DNA of 64,000 nucleotides from Seohaeicola_A nanhaiensis (GCF_042654245.1 NZ_JBHSGI010000002.1:1054001-1118000), one strand, 5' to 3'. Shown: positions 30,951-40,071, counted from the stretch's first letter. The notes: generated by a model from the sequence alone, not told the origin. A program made the numbers and translations.

Positions 30951-32002
30951 TGGCCGACGCACTTCTCACCGTCGAGGGCCTGTCGCTCGGGTTCCGCGGC
31001 GATGGCGGCTTCGCCCATATCCTGGACGGCGCCAACATGACCGTGCGGGGCGGCGAGATCATGGGGCTGGTCGGCGAATCCGGCTGCGGAAAGACCACGC
31101 TCGCCCGGGCCATCCTGGGTGTGCTGCCGCGCCATTCGCTGGAAATCCGGGGCGGGCGCATCGATTTTGGCGGGGTCGACATGCTCTCGCCCGACAGCGC
31201 CGAGGCGCAGGAGTCGGTGCGCGGTCGCCGCGTGACCTTCATTCCGCAGGATCCCTTCACCTCGCTTAACCCGGTCTTCACCATCGGCCAGCAGATCGAC
31301 GAGTTGATGAAGTGGAAGTCGCCGCGCCGCGCGGCAGGATCGAGCCGCGCGCCTGCTTTGCTGACGCCCTATCCGCGCGCGCGTCGCCGGATCGACCGCG
31401 AGAAGGTGATGGAGATGCTGAATCTGGTCCAGCTGCCCCGGCCCGACCAGCTGCTGCGGAAGTATCCGCACGAGGTGTCCGGCGGGCAGCGGCAGCGCCT
31501 GATGATTGCGATGGCACTTCTGCCCGAGCCGGACCTGATCATCGCCGACGAACCGACCACCGCGCTGGACGTGACGATTCAGGCGCAGATCCTTGGCCTT
31601 CTGCGCAAGCTGGCCAGCGACCGCGATGTCGCCGTGATCCTGACCACCCACGACCTCGGCTCGGCCTACGAGATCTGCGACCGGATCACCGTCATGTATG
31701 CCGGTCAGGATGTGGAGGCCGCGCCGGTGGCCGAGTTCTTCAATCGTCCCACACATCCCTACACCGCCAAGCTTCTGGCCTCGCTGCCCGAAGGCGGTGG
31801 CGGGATGACCGGAATCCCTGGCGAGCTGCCGAGCTTCTATGCGCCGCCGCCGGGCTGCCGGTTTCAGACCCGCTGCGAGCGCGCGACCGAGGGCTGCCGC
31901 ACCCGGCCGCCTGCGAATGTCGCGGGACCGGGACATGTGGTGCGCTGCGTGCATCCCTTGTTCGAGACCGCCGCACCCGTTCAGAAGGAGGCCCAGGGAT
32001 GA
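30950..32002 (+). CDS. ABC transporter ATP-binding protein, DppD/OppD type
   Basis: 350 residues. Walker A GESGCGKTT near residue 45, signature SGGQRQR, Walker B LIIADEPTTALD. The C-terminal oligo_HPY region has the Cys-containing PPPGCRFQTRCERATEGC typical of OppD/DppD. It powers the importer together with the next ATPase. An insertion of about 18 residues rich in Arg/Ser/Pro (near KSPRRAAGSSRA) is present between the Q-loop and the signature. The ATG at 30950 shares a base with the permease stop. Confidence 0.93.
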   Translation: MADALLTVEGLSLGFRGDGGFAHILDGANMTVRGGEIMGLVGESGCGKTTLARAILGVLPRHSLEIRGGRIDFGGVDMLSPDSAEAQESVRGRRVTFIPQDPFTSLNPVFTIGQQIDELMKWKSPRRAAGSSRAPALLTPYPRARRRIDREKVMEMLNLVQLPRPDQLLRKYPHEVSGGQRQRLMIAMALLPEPDLIIADEPTTALDVTIQAQILGLLRKLASDRDVAVILTTHDLGSAYEICDRITVMYAGQDVEAAPVAEFFNRPTHPYTAKLLASLPEGGGGMTGIPGELPSFYAPPPGCRFQTRCERATEGCRTRPPANVAGPGHVVRCVHPLFETAAPVQKEAQG

Positions 32003-33009
32003 CCGAGACCCCGATCCTGTCCGTATCCGACCTGACGGTCCGCTTTCCGATCCGCGGCCCCTTTGCCCGAAAGCTGGGCGAGATCCGGGCGCTGGACGGA
32101 GTCAGTTTCGATCTGGCGCAGGGCGAAATCCTGGGGCTTGTCGGGGAATCCGGCTGTGGCAAGTCCACGCTCGGCAAGACGCTGATGGGCATTCAGGCGC
32201 CGAACTCCGGTTCGATCCTGTTCGAAGGCACCGAGATTGCCGGCCGCACCCCGCGCGAGGCGCGCGCCCTGCGCCGGCGGCTGCAATATGCCTATCAGGA
32301 TCCGGGCGCCTCGCTCGATCCGCGCTGGAAGATCGGCAAGTCGCTGGAAGAACCGCTGATCATCCACACCGACCTGCCACGCCGCGAACGGCTGGAGAAG
32401 GTGCGCGAGATCCTCAGCGCCGTGGGTCTGCCCGCCGGCCATGCCGATCTGTTCCCGCACGAGATCTCGGGCGGTCAGCAGCGTCGGGTGGGTCTGGCCC
32501 GCATCCTGATGCTGAACCCCGAGGTGGTGATCCTGGACGAACCAACCGCCGGGCTGGACGTGTCGGTGCAGGCCACGGTCCTGCGGCTGTTCCGCGAACT
32601 GCGCGATACGTTCGACCTGACCTATATCTTCATCTCGCACGACCTTTCCGTCGTCCGTCTGATGTGCCACCGTGTGGCGGTCATGTATCTGGGCCGGATC
32701 GTCGAGATGGGACCGGTGGAAGAGCTGATGGAACACCCCAAGCACCCCTATACCCAGTCCCTTCTTGCCGCCATTCCGCGCGTCAACGGCCCCCGCGTGA
32801 CCGAGAATTTCTGGCTGGAAGGCGAGCCGGCGGATGCCGCCAAGCTGCCGCCCGGCTGCCGGTTCCAGGGCCGCTGCCCGCATGTGCAGCCGATCTGCCG
32901 CCAGGAGGATCCGCCCGACCGGATGGTCGGCGCGCGATCGGTCGCCTGTCATTTCGCGGGCGACGTCTTTCCGCCCAAACCCTCGACCAAGGAAGTACAG
33001 AACGCATGA
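31999..33009 (+). CDS. ABC transporter ATP-binding protein, DppF/OppF type
   Basis: 336 residues. Walker A GESGCGKSTLG near residue 55, signature SGGQQRRVG, Walker B VVILDEPTAGLD, H-loop in FISHDLSV. The C-terminal oligo_HPY region reads LPPGCRFQGRCPHVQPIC. It forms the ATPase heterodimer with the preceding DppD-type protein. The ATG overlaps that gene by four bases, and its stop overlaps the following SDR gene by four, tying transport and catabolism into one transcript. Confidence 0.93.
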   Translation: MTETPILSVSDLTVRFPIRGPFARKLGEIRALDGVSFDLAQGEILGLVGESGCGKSTLGKTLMGIQAPNSGSILFEGTEIAGRTPREARALRRRLQYAYQDPGASLDPRWKIGKSLEEPLIIHTDLPRRERLEKVREILSAVGLPAGHADLFPHEISGGQQRRVGLARILMLNPEVVILDEPTAGLDVSVQATVLRLFRELRDTFDLTYIFISHDLSVVRLMCHRVAVMYLGRIVEMGPVEELMEHPKHPYTQSLLAAIPRVNGPRVTENFWLEGEPADAAKLPPGCRFQGRCPHVQPICRQEDPPDRMVGARSVACHFAGDVFPPKPSTKEVQNA

Positions 33010-33749
33010 CCAAGACAGCGATCGTCACCGGCGGAGGGCGCGGCATCGGCCGCGGCTGCGCCCATGAACTGGCCCGGCAGGGCTGCAACATCGTCCTAGT
33101 CGACCTGATCCCCGAGGATCTGGCGAACACCAAGGCCGAGATCGAGGCGATGGGCCGGACCTGCCGTACCTTCGAGGCCGATGTCGCCGACTTTGCCCGC
33201 GCCCATCAGATCGTGGCCGAGGTCGAGGCCGAGACCGGCCCGGTGGACGTGCTGGTGAACAACGCGGGCAAGTCCAACTCCACCGGCATTTGCGAAATCA
33301 CCGAAGAGAGCTTTGACCGCACCATCGCCATCAACCTCAAGGGCGCCTTCAACTGGACCCATGCGGTGGCGCCGGGGATGATGAAGGCCGAGGCCGGGCG
33401 CATCGTCATGATGTCGTCGCTGAATGCCTATACCGGCGGCGTCACATCGGCGGTTTCCAAGTTTTCCTACACCACCGCGAAGGCCGGTCTGCTGGGCATG
33501 ACCCGCGCGCTGGCCAAGGAGATGGCGCCGCATGTGCTGGTCAATGCCGTCTGCCCCGGTGTGATCGAGACCGAACGCTCGAACGACCTGATCCGCGCGC
33601 GAAAGCCCGACCTGGTCAAGGGCATCGCGATGGGCCGCACCGGCACGCCGGCCGATGTCGCGCAGGTGGTTGCCTTTCTCTGCATGTCCGAGCCCTGTTT
33701 CGTCACCGGGCAGGATATCAAGATCGACGGCTTTCAATGGGTGATCTGA
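33006..33749 (+). CDS. SDR family oxidoreductase
   Basis: 247 residues, classical short-chain dehydrogenase. Cofactor motif TGGGRGIGRG near residues 8-17, then VNNAGKSN, the serine in MSSLNAY, and the catalytic pair in YTTAK; the end GQDIKIDGFQWVI is typical of FabG-like members. The Asp after beta-2 (VLVDLI) suggests NAD(H). It is the second SDR of the island; the two differ enough to act on different intermediates. Substrate unknown. Confidence 0.87.
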   Translation: MTKTAIVTGGGRGIGRGCAHELARQGCNIVLVDLIPEDLANTKAEIEAMGRTCRTFEADVADFARAHQIVAEVEAETGPVDVLVNNAGKSNSTGICEITEESFDRTIAINLKGAFNWTHAVAPGMMKAEAGRIVMMSSLNAYTGGVTSAVSKFSYTTAKAGLLGMTRALAKEMAPHVLVNAVCPGVIETERSNDLIRARKPDLVKGIAMGRTGTPADVAQVVAFLCMSEPCFVTGQDIKIDGFQWVI

Positions 33750-33785
33750 GCTGACCCCCGAAGGCACCCGCGAAAGGCCCGAAAG

Positions 33786-35012
33786 ATGACAGACGTCCGC
33801 AGTGCCGCAACGCCCGGCTGGGTTCCGCTGGTGACCACCGTCACGCTGGTGCAGGCGGTGCTGGCGCTGATGACTCGGACGCTGCCTTTGCTGGGGATGC
33901 CGCTGACCGAGGCCAGCGGAATGCCGCCCGAGGCGGTGGGGCAGCTTTCGTCGGCCACCTCTTTCGGCTCGATGCTGTTCTTCCTCTGGGGGCCGGCGCT
34001 GCTGTCGTTCCTGCCGTCGCTCCGACAACTCCAGCTTGGCTGTGCGCTGGCCTCGGTCGCGCTGGTCTTCTGCGCCACGGGGCGCTGGGAAGGGATGTTG
34101 CTGGCGGCCTTCGTGATCGGGCTGGGCTATGGGCCGTCGACCCCGGCGGGATCGGACCTGCTGATGAAGGTCACGCCGAGGCACCGGCGTGCGACGATCT
34201 TCTCGATCAAGCAGGCCGGCGTGCCGCTGGGCGGGCTGGCCGCCGGGCTGCTGTTGCCGGCCATCGTGGTGGCGACCGACAGCCTGACCGCGACGCTGGT
34301 CACCGCCGCGCTGCTGGCACTGGGTTCCGCCCTGGCGCTCGGGCTGATGAAAGGCCCGGTGGACGTCGCCCCGCCGCTTCGCGCGCCGATCACCCTTGGC
34401 GGGCTTCTGACCGCGCCGGTGCGCCTGATCGCCCTTCTGCTGCGCTCGCCGCAGCTGCGGCTGATCACGGCGGCAGGCTTCTGCCTCGGGATCGCGCAGG
34501 GCATCGTGATGGGCTATTTCCCGGTGTTTCTGTCCGATCACGCCGGCTGGTCGCTGGCGGCCGCCGGCGCGGGGTTCGCGCTGTTGCAGGGTCTGGGCGT
34601 CGCCGGGCGCGTGATGATGGGCTGGCTCTCGGACCGCATCGGCGACACGGCAAAGGCGCTGTCGATGCTCTGTTTCCTCTCAGCTGGCACGATGATGTTG
34701 CTGGCCACCATAGGTCCCGGCAGCCCGGCCCCCTGGGTCTTTGCGCTCGCCGCGCTGGCCGGGATCACGGTGGTCTCGTGGAATGGCGTCTTCCTGACCG
34801 GCCTGGCCGAGGCGGCGCCCGAGGGCCGCGTGGGCGAGATCACGGCCGCGGGCACCTTCGTGCTGTTCTCGGGCTATGTCATCTGCCCCCTGCTGATCCA
34901 GGGGGTGATTGCCGCCACGGATGGCTATGCCGCGGGGCTGATCCTCTCGGGCCTCGCCCCGGGACTGGCCGGTCTGGCGCTGACAATTGGCGCGCGGCGG
35001 CGCAGAAGGTAA
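33786..35012 (+). CDS. MFS transporter of unknown substrate
   Basis: 408 residues, about 12 membrane segments. Helix 4-5 contains the Gly/Pro-rich GLGYGPSTPAG and, after RHRRATIFSIKQAGVPLGG, a motif typical of small-molecule MFS carriers (related to cyanate or organic-acid transporters). A matching cytoplasmic loop is GRVMMGWLSDRIGD. The tail GARRRRR is basic, fitting the positive-inside rule. The gene lies between the second SDR and the gamma-glutamyltransferase gene, with short gaps of about 36 bases, so it is probably in the same operon and either imports a related substrate or exports a product. Confidence 0.82.
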   Translation: MTDVRSAATPGWVPLVTTVTLVQAVLALMTRTLPLLGMPLTEASGMPPEAVGQLSSATSFGSMLFFLWGPALLSFLPSLRQLQLGCALASVALVFCATGRWEGMLLAAFVIGLGYGPSTPAGSDLLMKVTPRHRRATIFSIKQAGVPLGGLAAGLLLPAIVVATDSLTATLVTAALLALGSALALGLMKGPVDVAPPLRAPITLGGLLTAPVRLIALLLRSPQLRLITAAGFCLGIAQGIVMGYFPVFLSDHAGWSLAAAGAGFALLQGLGVAGRVMMGWLSDRIGDTAKALSMLCFLSAGTMMLLATIGPGSPAPWVFALAALAGITVVSWNGVFLTGLAEAAPEGRVGEITAAGTFVLFSGYVICPLLIQGVIAATDGYAAGLILSGLAPGLAGLALTIGARRRRR

Positions 35013-35049
35013 CAAGGCGTCACCGGCGCACAGACAGGAAAGGCAGGAC

Positions 35050-36624
35050 ATGAGCAACTTCTCCAAGACCCAGAAAATCCGCAAGGAAGTGCTGTGGACC
35101 GATGGCGGCGTCGTCGCCTCGCAGCACCGCAAGGCGGCAGAAGCGGGCGCGGCGGTGCTGGCCGCCGGAGGCGACGCCATCGACGCCGCCATCGCCACGT
35201 CGTTCGCCGTCGGCGTGGTCGAGCCCTGGATGTCGGGCCCGATGGGCGGCGGGATGATGACCCTGTGGCGCGCGGGCGAAGAGCGGGCCGAGACCATCGA
35301 GTTCGGGATGCGGTCCCCGGCCGGTCTGAAGACCGAGGACTATCCGCTGGACCCCAGCGGCAAGGCCGGCGACCTGTTTCCCTGGACCCGCGTCAAGGAC
35401 GACCGCAACGTCTATGGCGCGACCGCCGTGGCGGTGCCGGGCACCGTTGCCGGCATGGAGCTGGCGCATCAGAAATACGGCACCGTGGACTGGGCCGATC
35501 TGCTCGCCCCGGCCGTGGCGCTGGCCGAGGAAGGGATGCTGGTCGATTGGTATGCCTCGCTGATCATCGCCTCGGCCACCCGGCAGCTGGCCAAGGATCC
35601 GGATGCGGCGGCCCTGTTCCTGATCGACGGGCAATGGCCCAATATCGCCGGATGGACGGCCCTGACGGATGTGCATCTGGATCAGAAGACCCATGCCGCC
35701 ACCCTGCGCCGCCTTGCCGAGCATGGCGCGCGCGACTTCTATGAAGGCGAGGTGGCGCGGATGCTGGCCGAGGACGTGCAGGCCAAGGGCGGTTCGCTGA
35801 CGGTCGAGGATCTGGCGGCCTATCGCGCGGTGGCCAGCCAGCCCCGCACGATTCGTTATCGCGATGCGGTGATCCACGCGCCTTCCGGCCTTTCCGCCGG
35901 GGCCGAGCTGGTGGCAACGCTGAAGGAGATGGAAACCGCCTTCACACCCGGCGACGCGCCCTCGGCAGAGAGCTACGCCGCGCTGGGCCGGGCGCTGGGC
36001 AATGCCTATCGGCACCGTCTGGCCACGGGCGGCGACACTGGCGAAAGCCCCGAGGCCCCGGCCTGCACCACCACCTTCTCGGTGGTCGACCGTCACGGCA
36101 ACATGGTGAACGTGACGCAGACCCTGCTGTCGATCTTTGGCAGCAGTGTGGTTTCGCCCCAGACCGGGATGCTGCTGAACAACGGCATCATGTGGTTCGA
36201 CCCCGAACCGGGCAAACCGAACTCGCTGGCGCCCGGCAAGCGCTGCCTCATGAACATCTGCCCGACCGTGGGCCAGGCCGGCGGGCGCATGTTCGCGCTC
36301 GGCGCTTCGGGCGGGCGGAAGATCCTGCCGGCGGTGGCGAACCTGACCAGCTTCATCACCGATTTCGGCATGGATCTGGAAACCGCCTTTCACACCCCGC
36401 GCATCGACGCCTCGGCAGCGAGCGGCACAGTGGTGGACGAGGATCTGCCGCCCGAGGTCGCCGAGGCGCTGGCGAAGGTTGGCCCGGTGAAACGGGCCAA
36501 GCGCACGGTGCACCCCTATGCCTTCGCGGTGCCGGCGGGCGTGATGCGGGAAGGAGGGCGCAACTGCGGCGCGACCGAGATCATGACGCCCTGGGGCGAC
36601 GCGATGCACGAAAACGCGCAGTGA
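35050..36624 (+). CDS. Gamma-glutamyltransferase (gamma-glutamyltranspeptidase) family protein
   Basis: 524 residues. The family precursor cleaves itself before a threonine; here the site is Thr340 in ACTTTFSVVD, followed by the Asn/Gln-rich VNVTQTLLSIFGSS. The N-terminal VVASQHRKAAEAGAAVLAAG and GGDAIDAA are typical. No signal peptide is visible, unlike many Ggt enzymes, so it may act in the cytoplasm on an imported gamma-glutamyl amide. Together with oxoprolinase-like HyuAB this would link to glutamate release. The ATG at 35050 follows AGGCAGGA. A strong terminator follows, closing the island. Confidence 0.87.
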   Translation: MSNFSKTQKIRKEVLWTDGGVVASQHRKAAEAGAAVLAAGGDAIDAAIATSFAVGVVEPWMSGPMGGGMMTLWRAGEERAETIEFGMRSPAGLKTEDYPLDPSGKAGDLFPWTRVKDDRNVYGATAVAVPGTVAGMELAHQKYGTVDWADLLAPAVALAEEGMLVDWYASLIIASATRQLAKDPDAAALFLIDGQWPNIAGWTALTDVHLDQKTHAATLRRLAEHGARDFYEGEVARMLAEDVQAKGGSLTVEDLAAYRAVASQPRTIRYRDAVIHAPSGLSAGAELVATLKEMETAFTPGDAPSAESYAALGRALGNAYRHRLATGGDTGESPEAPACTTTFSVVDRHGNMVNVTQTLLSIFGSSVVSPQTGMLLNNGIMWFDPEPGKPNSLAPGKRCLMNICPTVGQAGGRMFALGASGGRKILPAVANLTSFITDFGMDLETAFHTPRIDASAASGTVVDEDLPPEVAEALAKVGPVKRAKRTVHPYAFAVPAGVMREGGRNCGATEIMTPWGDAMHENAQ

Positions 36625-36631
36625 TCGCGCG

Positions 36632-36658
36632 GGCGGAAGCGGAAACGCTTCCGCCTTT
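36632..36658 (+). terminator. Terminator closing the catabolic island
   Basis: A perfect 10-bp stem, GGCGGAAGCG with CGCTTCCGCC, closed by a GAAA tetraloop, is followed by TTT. It lies between the convergent gamma-glutamyltransferase and aminotransferase genes and ends three bases before the latter. Confidence 0.75.
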
Positions 36659-36660
36659 CG

Positions 36661-38055
36661 TCAGGCGGCCTTGTACAGACCCTGCTCCTTGACCGCCGCA
36701 AGGCATTCGTCCAGCGATTTGGTCGCCCGTTCGATCAGGATGTCGATCTCGTCCGGGGTGATGACCAGCGGCGGCGAAATGATCATCCGGTCGCCGACAT
36801 GGCGCATCACGAGGCTGTTGGCAAAACAGCGCTCGCGGCAGATCAGGCCGACGGTGCCTTCTTCGGAGGCGAATTTGGCACGGCTGGTCTTGTCGGGTGT
36901 CAGCGCAATGGAGCCCATCATGCCGCAGATCTTCGCCTCGCCGACCAGCGGGTGATCGGCCAGCGCCTCCCACTTCTTTTTCAGATAAGGCGCTGCCACG
37001 TCGCGGACGTGGTCGAGCACCTTTTCCTCTTCGAGAATGCGCAGGTTTTCCAGCGCAACTGCGGCCGCAACCGGATGGCCGGAATAAGTATAGCCGTGGT
37101 TGAACTCGCAGGCGTTGATCACATCCGCGACCCGGTCGCTGACGATCGACCCGCCGATCGGCTGGTATCCCGAGGACAGCCCCTTGGCGATGGTGATGAT
37201 GTCCGGCGTGATCCCGAAGGTCTCGCAGGCGAACCAGTTGCCGGTGCGGCCAAAGCCGGTGATGACCTCGTCCACGATCAGCAGGATGTCGTATTTCTTG
37301 CATATACGCTGGATTTCCGGCCAGTAGGTCGAGGGCGGGATGATGACGCCCCCTGCGCCCTGAACCGCCTCGCCGATGTAGGCCGCGACGCGCTCGGGGC
37401 CATGATCCAGAATGGCCTGTTCCAGTTCCTGCGCGCGCATCACGCCGAAATCCTCGGGGCTCATGTCGCCGCCCTCGGCATACCAGTGCGGCTGGCCGAT
37501 GTGATGGATGTTGGGGATCGGCAAACCACCCTGCGAATGGATCGGAGCCATACCCCCCAGGCTGCCGCCGCCCATGGTCGAGCCGTGATAGCCGTTCTTG
37601 CGCGCGATCACGATGTTCCGCTCGGGTTGACCCTTCTGCGCCCAGTACGTGCGCACCATCCGCAGGTTGGTGTCATTCGCCTCGGACCCGGAGCCGGCGA
37701 AGAAGACGTGGTTCAGATCGCCGGGCGCCAGCTCGGCCAGTTTGGCCGCCAGCGCGATGGCGGGCACATGGGTCGTCTGGAAGAAGGTGTTGTAATAGGT
37801 CAGTTCGCGGATCTGGCGCGCCGCCGCCTCGGCCATCTCTTCGCGGCCATAACCGATGTTGACGCACCACAGGCCCGCCATCCCGTCGAGGATCTCGATC
37901 CCCTCGCTGTCGGTCAGATAGACGCCTTTGGCCTTGGTGATCACCCGCGCGCCCTTCTTGTTCAGCGCGTCGCCGGTGGTGAAAGGGTGCATGTGATGCG
38001 CCGCGTCCAGCCGCTGAAGCTCGGCCGTGGGCAGGTGATTGGTGATCGTGGTCAT
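36661..38055 (-). CDS. Class III PLP aminotransferase, probable putrescine/omega-amino acid:pyruvate type
   Basis: 464 residues. The PLP lysine is Lys291 in TIAKGLSSGYQPIGG, with Asp262 in LIVDEVITGFGRTG. Other marks are HMHPFTTG at the N-terminus, FFAGSGSEANDTN (phosphate site) and NGYHGSTMGG. The overall pattern is that of SpuC-like omega-transaminases, which transfer the amino group of putrescine or a similar amine to pyruvate. The neighbours, a GntR regulator, a PotFGHI-type importer and a PuuB-like oxidase, support a polyamine role. The ATG at 38055 has GAGGAG about eight bases upstream. Beta-alanine:pyruvate transamination is the alternative. Confidence 0.88.
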   Translation of the reverse strand: MTTITNHLPTAELQRLDAAHHMHPFTTGDALNKKGARVITKAKGVYLTDSEGIEILDGMAGLWCVNIGYGREEMAEAAARQIRELTYYNTFFQTTHVPAIALAAKLAELAPGDLNHVFFAGSGSEANDTNLRMVRTYWAQKGQPERNIVIARKNGYHGSTMGGGSLGGMAPIHSQGGLPIPNIHHIGQPHWYAEGGDMSPEDFGVMRAQELEQAILDHGPERVAAYIGEAVQGAGGVIIPPSTYWPEIQRICKKYDILLIVDEVITGFGRTGNWFACETFGITPDIITIAKGLSSGYQPIGGSIVSDRVADVINACEFNHGYTYSGHPVAAAVALENLRILEEEKVLDHVRDVAAPYLKKKWEALADHPLVGEAKICGMMGSIALTPDKTSRAKFASEEGTVGLICRERCFANSLVMRHVGDRMIISPPLVITPDEIDILIERATKSLDECLAAVKEQGLYKAA

Positions 38056-38093
38056 GGCGCAAACTCCTCTGTCCGGGGGATGCGCTCAGAATA

Positions 38094-38102
38094 TGATCAA
38101 AT
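38094..38102. promoter_or_regulatory. Candidate GntR operator upstream of the aminotransferase
   Basis: The 9-mer TGATCAAAT lies 39 bases upstream of the aminotransferase start and is repeated exactly upstream of potF at 38895-38903, on the other side of the GntR gene. It contains the palindrome TGATCA. A shared operator for the divergent regulon is a reasonable inference. Confidence 0.4.
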
Positions 38103-38120
38103 TCCTGGGTGTCAATCGAA

Positions 38121-38807
38121 TCAGCCGCTTCGGTCCAGAACCGCGGCCATCTGTTCCATGCCCTGCTCGATATCCTGCGCCATCGCGGTCACGACGGCCG
38201 CTTCGTCGCCCCGTTCCAGCGCGGCCAGCAGATCCTTGTGACGGTCGGGCAGGTTCTCGGTCCCGAAGCGGCCGCAGACGACCCGCAGCGAGGGGCCGAA
38301 GCGCAGCCAGAGACGGCTGGCCAGTTCGGCCAGGATCGGCGCCCCGGCCTGATCGTAGAGGGTCTGGTGAAACCGGTGGTTCAGCGCCAGATAGGCCGGC
38401 ACGTCGCCGCGCGAGATCGCCTCGTCCAGGGCTCCGTCGATCTGCCGCAACCGCTCCAGCACCCCCCGCGAAATCCGGCCCGCCGCCCGGCGCGCCAGTT
38501 CACATTCGACTGATTTCCTTACAAAAACCAGCTGATCCAGATCGGCATGGCTGAGCGAGGGAACGCTGACGCGCCGGTTGTCCTTGAACACCAGCGCCCC
38601 GTCCGAGATCAGCCGCCGGATCGCCTCGCGGACGGGCGTGATGCCTGCATTCAACGCCTCGGTCAGGCCCTTGATCGTGACCGCCTGGCCGGGCGCCATC
38701 TCGCCGAACAGCAGCCGCGCGCGCAAATCCTGATAGACCTGTTCGTGCACCGGCAGAGGCCCCGCCTGCGGAGGCCGGGACAGTGCCACATTTTTGACCA
38801 CGCTCAT
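38121..38807 (-). CDS. GntR family transcriptional regulator (FCD-type)
   Basis: 228 residues. The N-terminal winged helix (about 20-85) includes VHEQVYQDLRARLLFGEM, LTEALNAGITPVREAIRRL and VSVPSLSHAD, the GntR/FadR pattern. The all-helical C-terminal FCD domain (about 90-215) has ALNHRFHQTLYDQAG, holding a likely metal or effector histidine. The ATG at 38807 is preferred because GGGAGG lies seven bases upstream; an in-frame start at 38870 is less likely. It lies between the aminotransferase and potF, and both flanks carry TGATCAAAT. It probably controls both in response to a polyamine or its product. Confidence 0.9.
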   Translation of the reverse strand: MSVVKNVALSRPPQAGPLPVHEQVYQDLRARLLFGEMAPGQAVTIKGLTEALNAGITPVREAIRRLISDGALVFKDNRRVSVPSLSHADLDQLVFVRKSVECELARRAAGRISRGVLERLRQIDGALDEAISRGDVPAYLALNHRFHQTLYDQAGAPILAELASRLWLRFGPSLRVVCGRFGTENLPDRHKDLLAALERGDEAAVVTAMAQDIEQGMEQMAAVLDRSG

Positions 38808-38893
38808 AAATGGGCCTCCCTTGGGAAACAACGTCCCTTGCGTCGCACATCCGCGCGTGGAAACATACATGTCATTGCCCGCGAAGGCAAAAC

Positions 38894-38903
38894 TTGATCA
38901 AAT
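38894..38903. promoter_or_regulatory. Candidate GntR operator upstream of potF
   Basis: TTGATCAA at 38894-38901 is a perfect 8-bp palindrome, and with the next two bases gives TGATCAAAT, the same 9-mer as upstream of the aminotransferase. It lies 45 bases before the potF start, within reach of its promoter. Confidence 0.4.
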
Positions 38904-38947
38904 ATAGCGGCAGCCGGGATCAACCGGCGTCTGCACGGGAGACACAG

Positions 38948-40033
38948 ATGCACAGATACACTCTGCCGCTTGCTGCGGCACTGGCGCTGAGCGCAGGTAT
39001 GGCCGCGGCCGAGGAAGTCCGGGTCTACAACTGGTCGGACTACATCGACGAAGAGCTGCTGACCAAGTTTCAGGAAGAAACCGGGATCGACCTGATCTAT
39101 GACGTCTTCGACAGCAACGAGGTTCTGGAAACCAAGATGCTCGCCGGCGGATCGGGCTATGACGTGGTGGTGCCGACCGGCACCTTCCTGCAGCGCCAGA
39201 TCCAGGCGGGCGCCTTCCAGAAGCTCGACAAGTCGAAGCTGCCGAACATGACCAACATGTGGGACGTGATCACCGAGCGGACCGCGCAGTATGATCCCGG
39301 CAACGAATATTCGATCAACTACATGTGGGGCACCACCGGCATCGGCATCAACACCAAGAAGGTGGCCGAGGTTCTGGGTGAAAACGCTCCGATCGATAGC
39401 CTTGCACTGGTCTTCGATCCGGCGAACATGGAAAAGCTGGCCTCCTGCGGCGTGCATTTCCTTGATGCGCCGACCGAGATGATTCCGGCCGCGCTGAAAT
39501 ACATCGGCGAGAACCCGGATGCGCAGGATGCAGAAACCATCGGCAAGGCCGAGGCCGTTCTGATGGCCGTGCGCCCCTATGTGCAGAAATTCCACTCGTC
39601 CGAATACATCAACGCGCTGGCCAACGGCGACATCTGCGTGGCCTTCGGCTGGTCGGGCGACGTGCTTCAGGCGCGCGACCGCGCTTCCGAGGCCAACAAC
39701 GGCGTCGAGATCGCGTATAACGCGCCCAAGGAAGGTGCGCTGATGTGGTTCGACATGATGGCGATCCCCGCCGATGCCCCGAACCCGGATGGCGCGCACA
39801 AGTTCCTGAACTTCATGATGGACGCCCAGAACATGGCGGCCGCGTCGAACTATGTCTACTACGCCAACGGCAACAAGGCCTCGCAGGAGTTCCTGGCCGA
39901 GGACGTGATCGGCGATCCGGCGATCTACCCGTCGGAAGAGACCGTCAAGAACCTCTACACCGTCTCGCCCTGGGACGCGAAGGTTCAGCGGGTCGCCACC
40001 CGTCTGTGGACCAAGGTCAAGTCGGGCACCTGA
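38948..40033 (+). CDS. potF: Polyamine ABC transporter substrate-binding protein, PotF type
   Basis: 361 residues. Signal peptide residues 1-21 (MHRYTLPLAAALALSAG, ending AAAE). The mature start VRVYNWSDYIDEELL is the PotD/PotF signature; GGSGYDVVVPTGTFL and AFGWSGDVLQARDRA hold residues that bind the amine groups in this family. It captures putrescine or spermidine in the periplasm. The ATG at 38948 follows GGGAGAC. A hairpin follows, then the ATPase and two permeases. Putrescine is favoured by the transaminase and PuuB-like neighbours. Confidence 0.9.
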   Translation: MHRYTLPLAAALALSAGMAAAEEVRVYNWSDYIDEELLTKFQEETGIDLIYDVFDSNEVLETKMLAGGSGYDVVVPTGTFLQRQIQAGAFQKLDKSKLPNMTNMWDVITERTAQYDPGNEYSINYMWGTTGIGINTKKVAEVLGENAPIDSLALVFDPANMEKLASCGVHFLDAPTEMIPAALKYIGENPDAQDAETIGKAEAVLMAVRPYVQKFHSSEYINALANGDICVAFGWSGDVLQARDRASEANNGVEIAYNAPKEGALMWFDMMAIPADAPNPDGAHKFLNFMMDAQNMAAASNYVYYANGNKASQEFLAEDVIGDPAIYPSEETVKNLYTVSPWDAKVQRVATRLWTKVKSGT

Positions 40034-40045
40034 CCCGTCGCCCGG

Positions 40046-40071
40046 CGGGCGGGTTCGTCAGGACCCGCCCG
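40046..40071 (+). repeat. Intercistronic stem-loop after potF
   Basis: CGGGCGGGT (40046-40054) pairs with ACCCGCCCG (40063-40071) around an 8-base loop. No T-run follows, so it is more likely to protect the 3' end of the potF message than to terminate. Confidence 0.6.
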
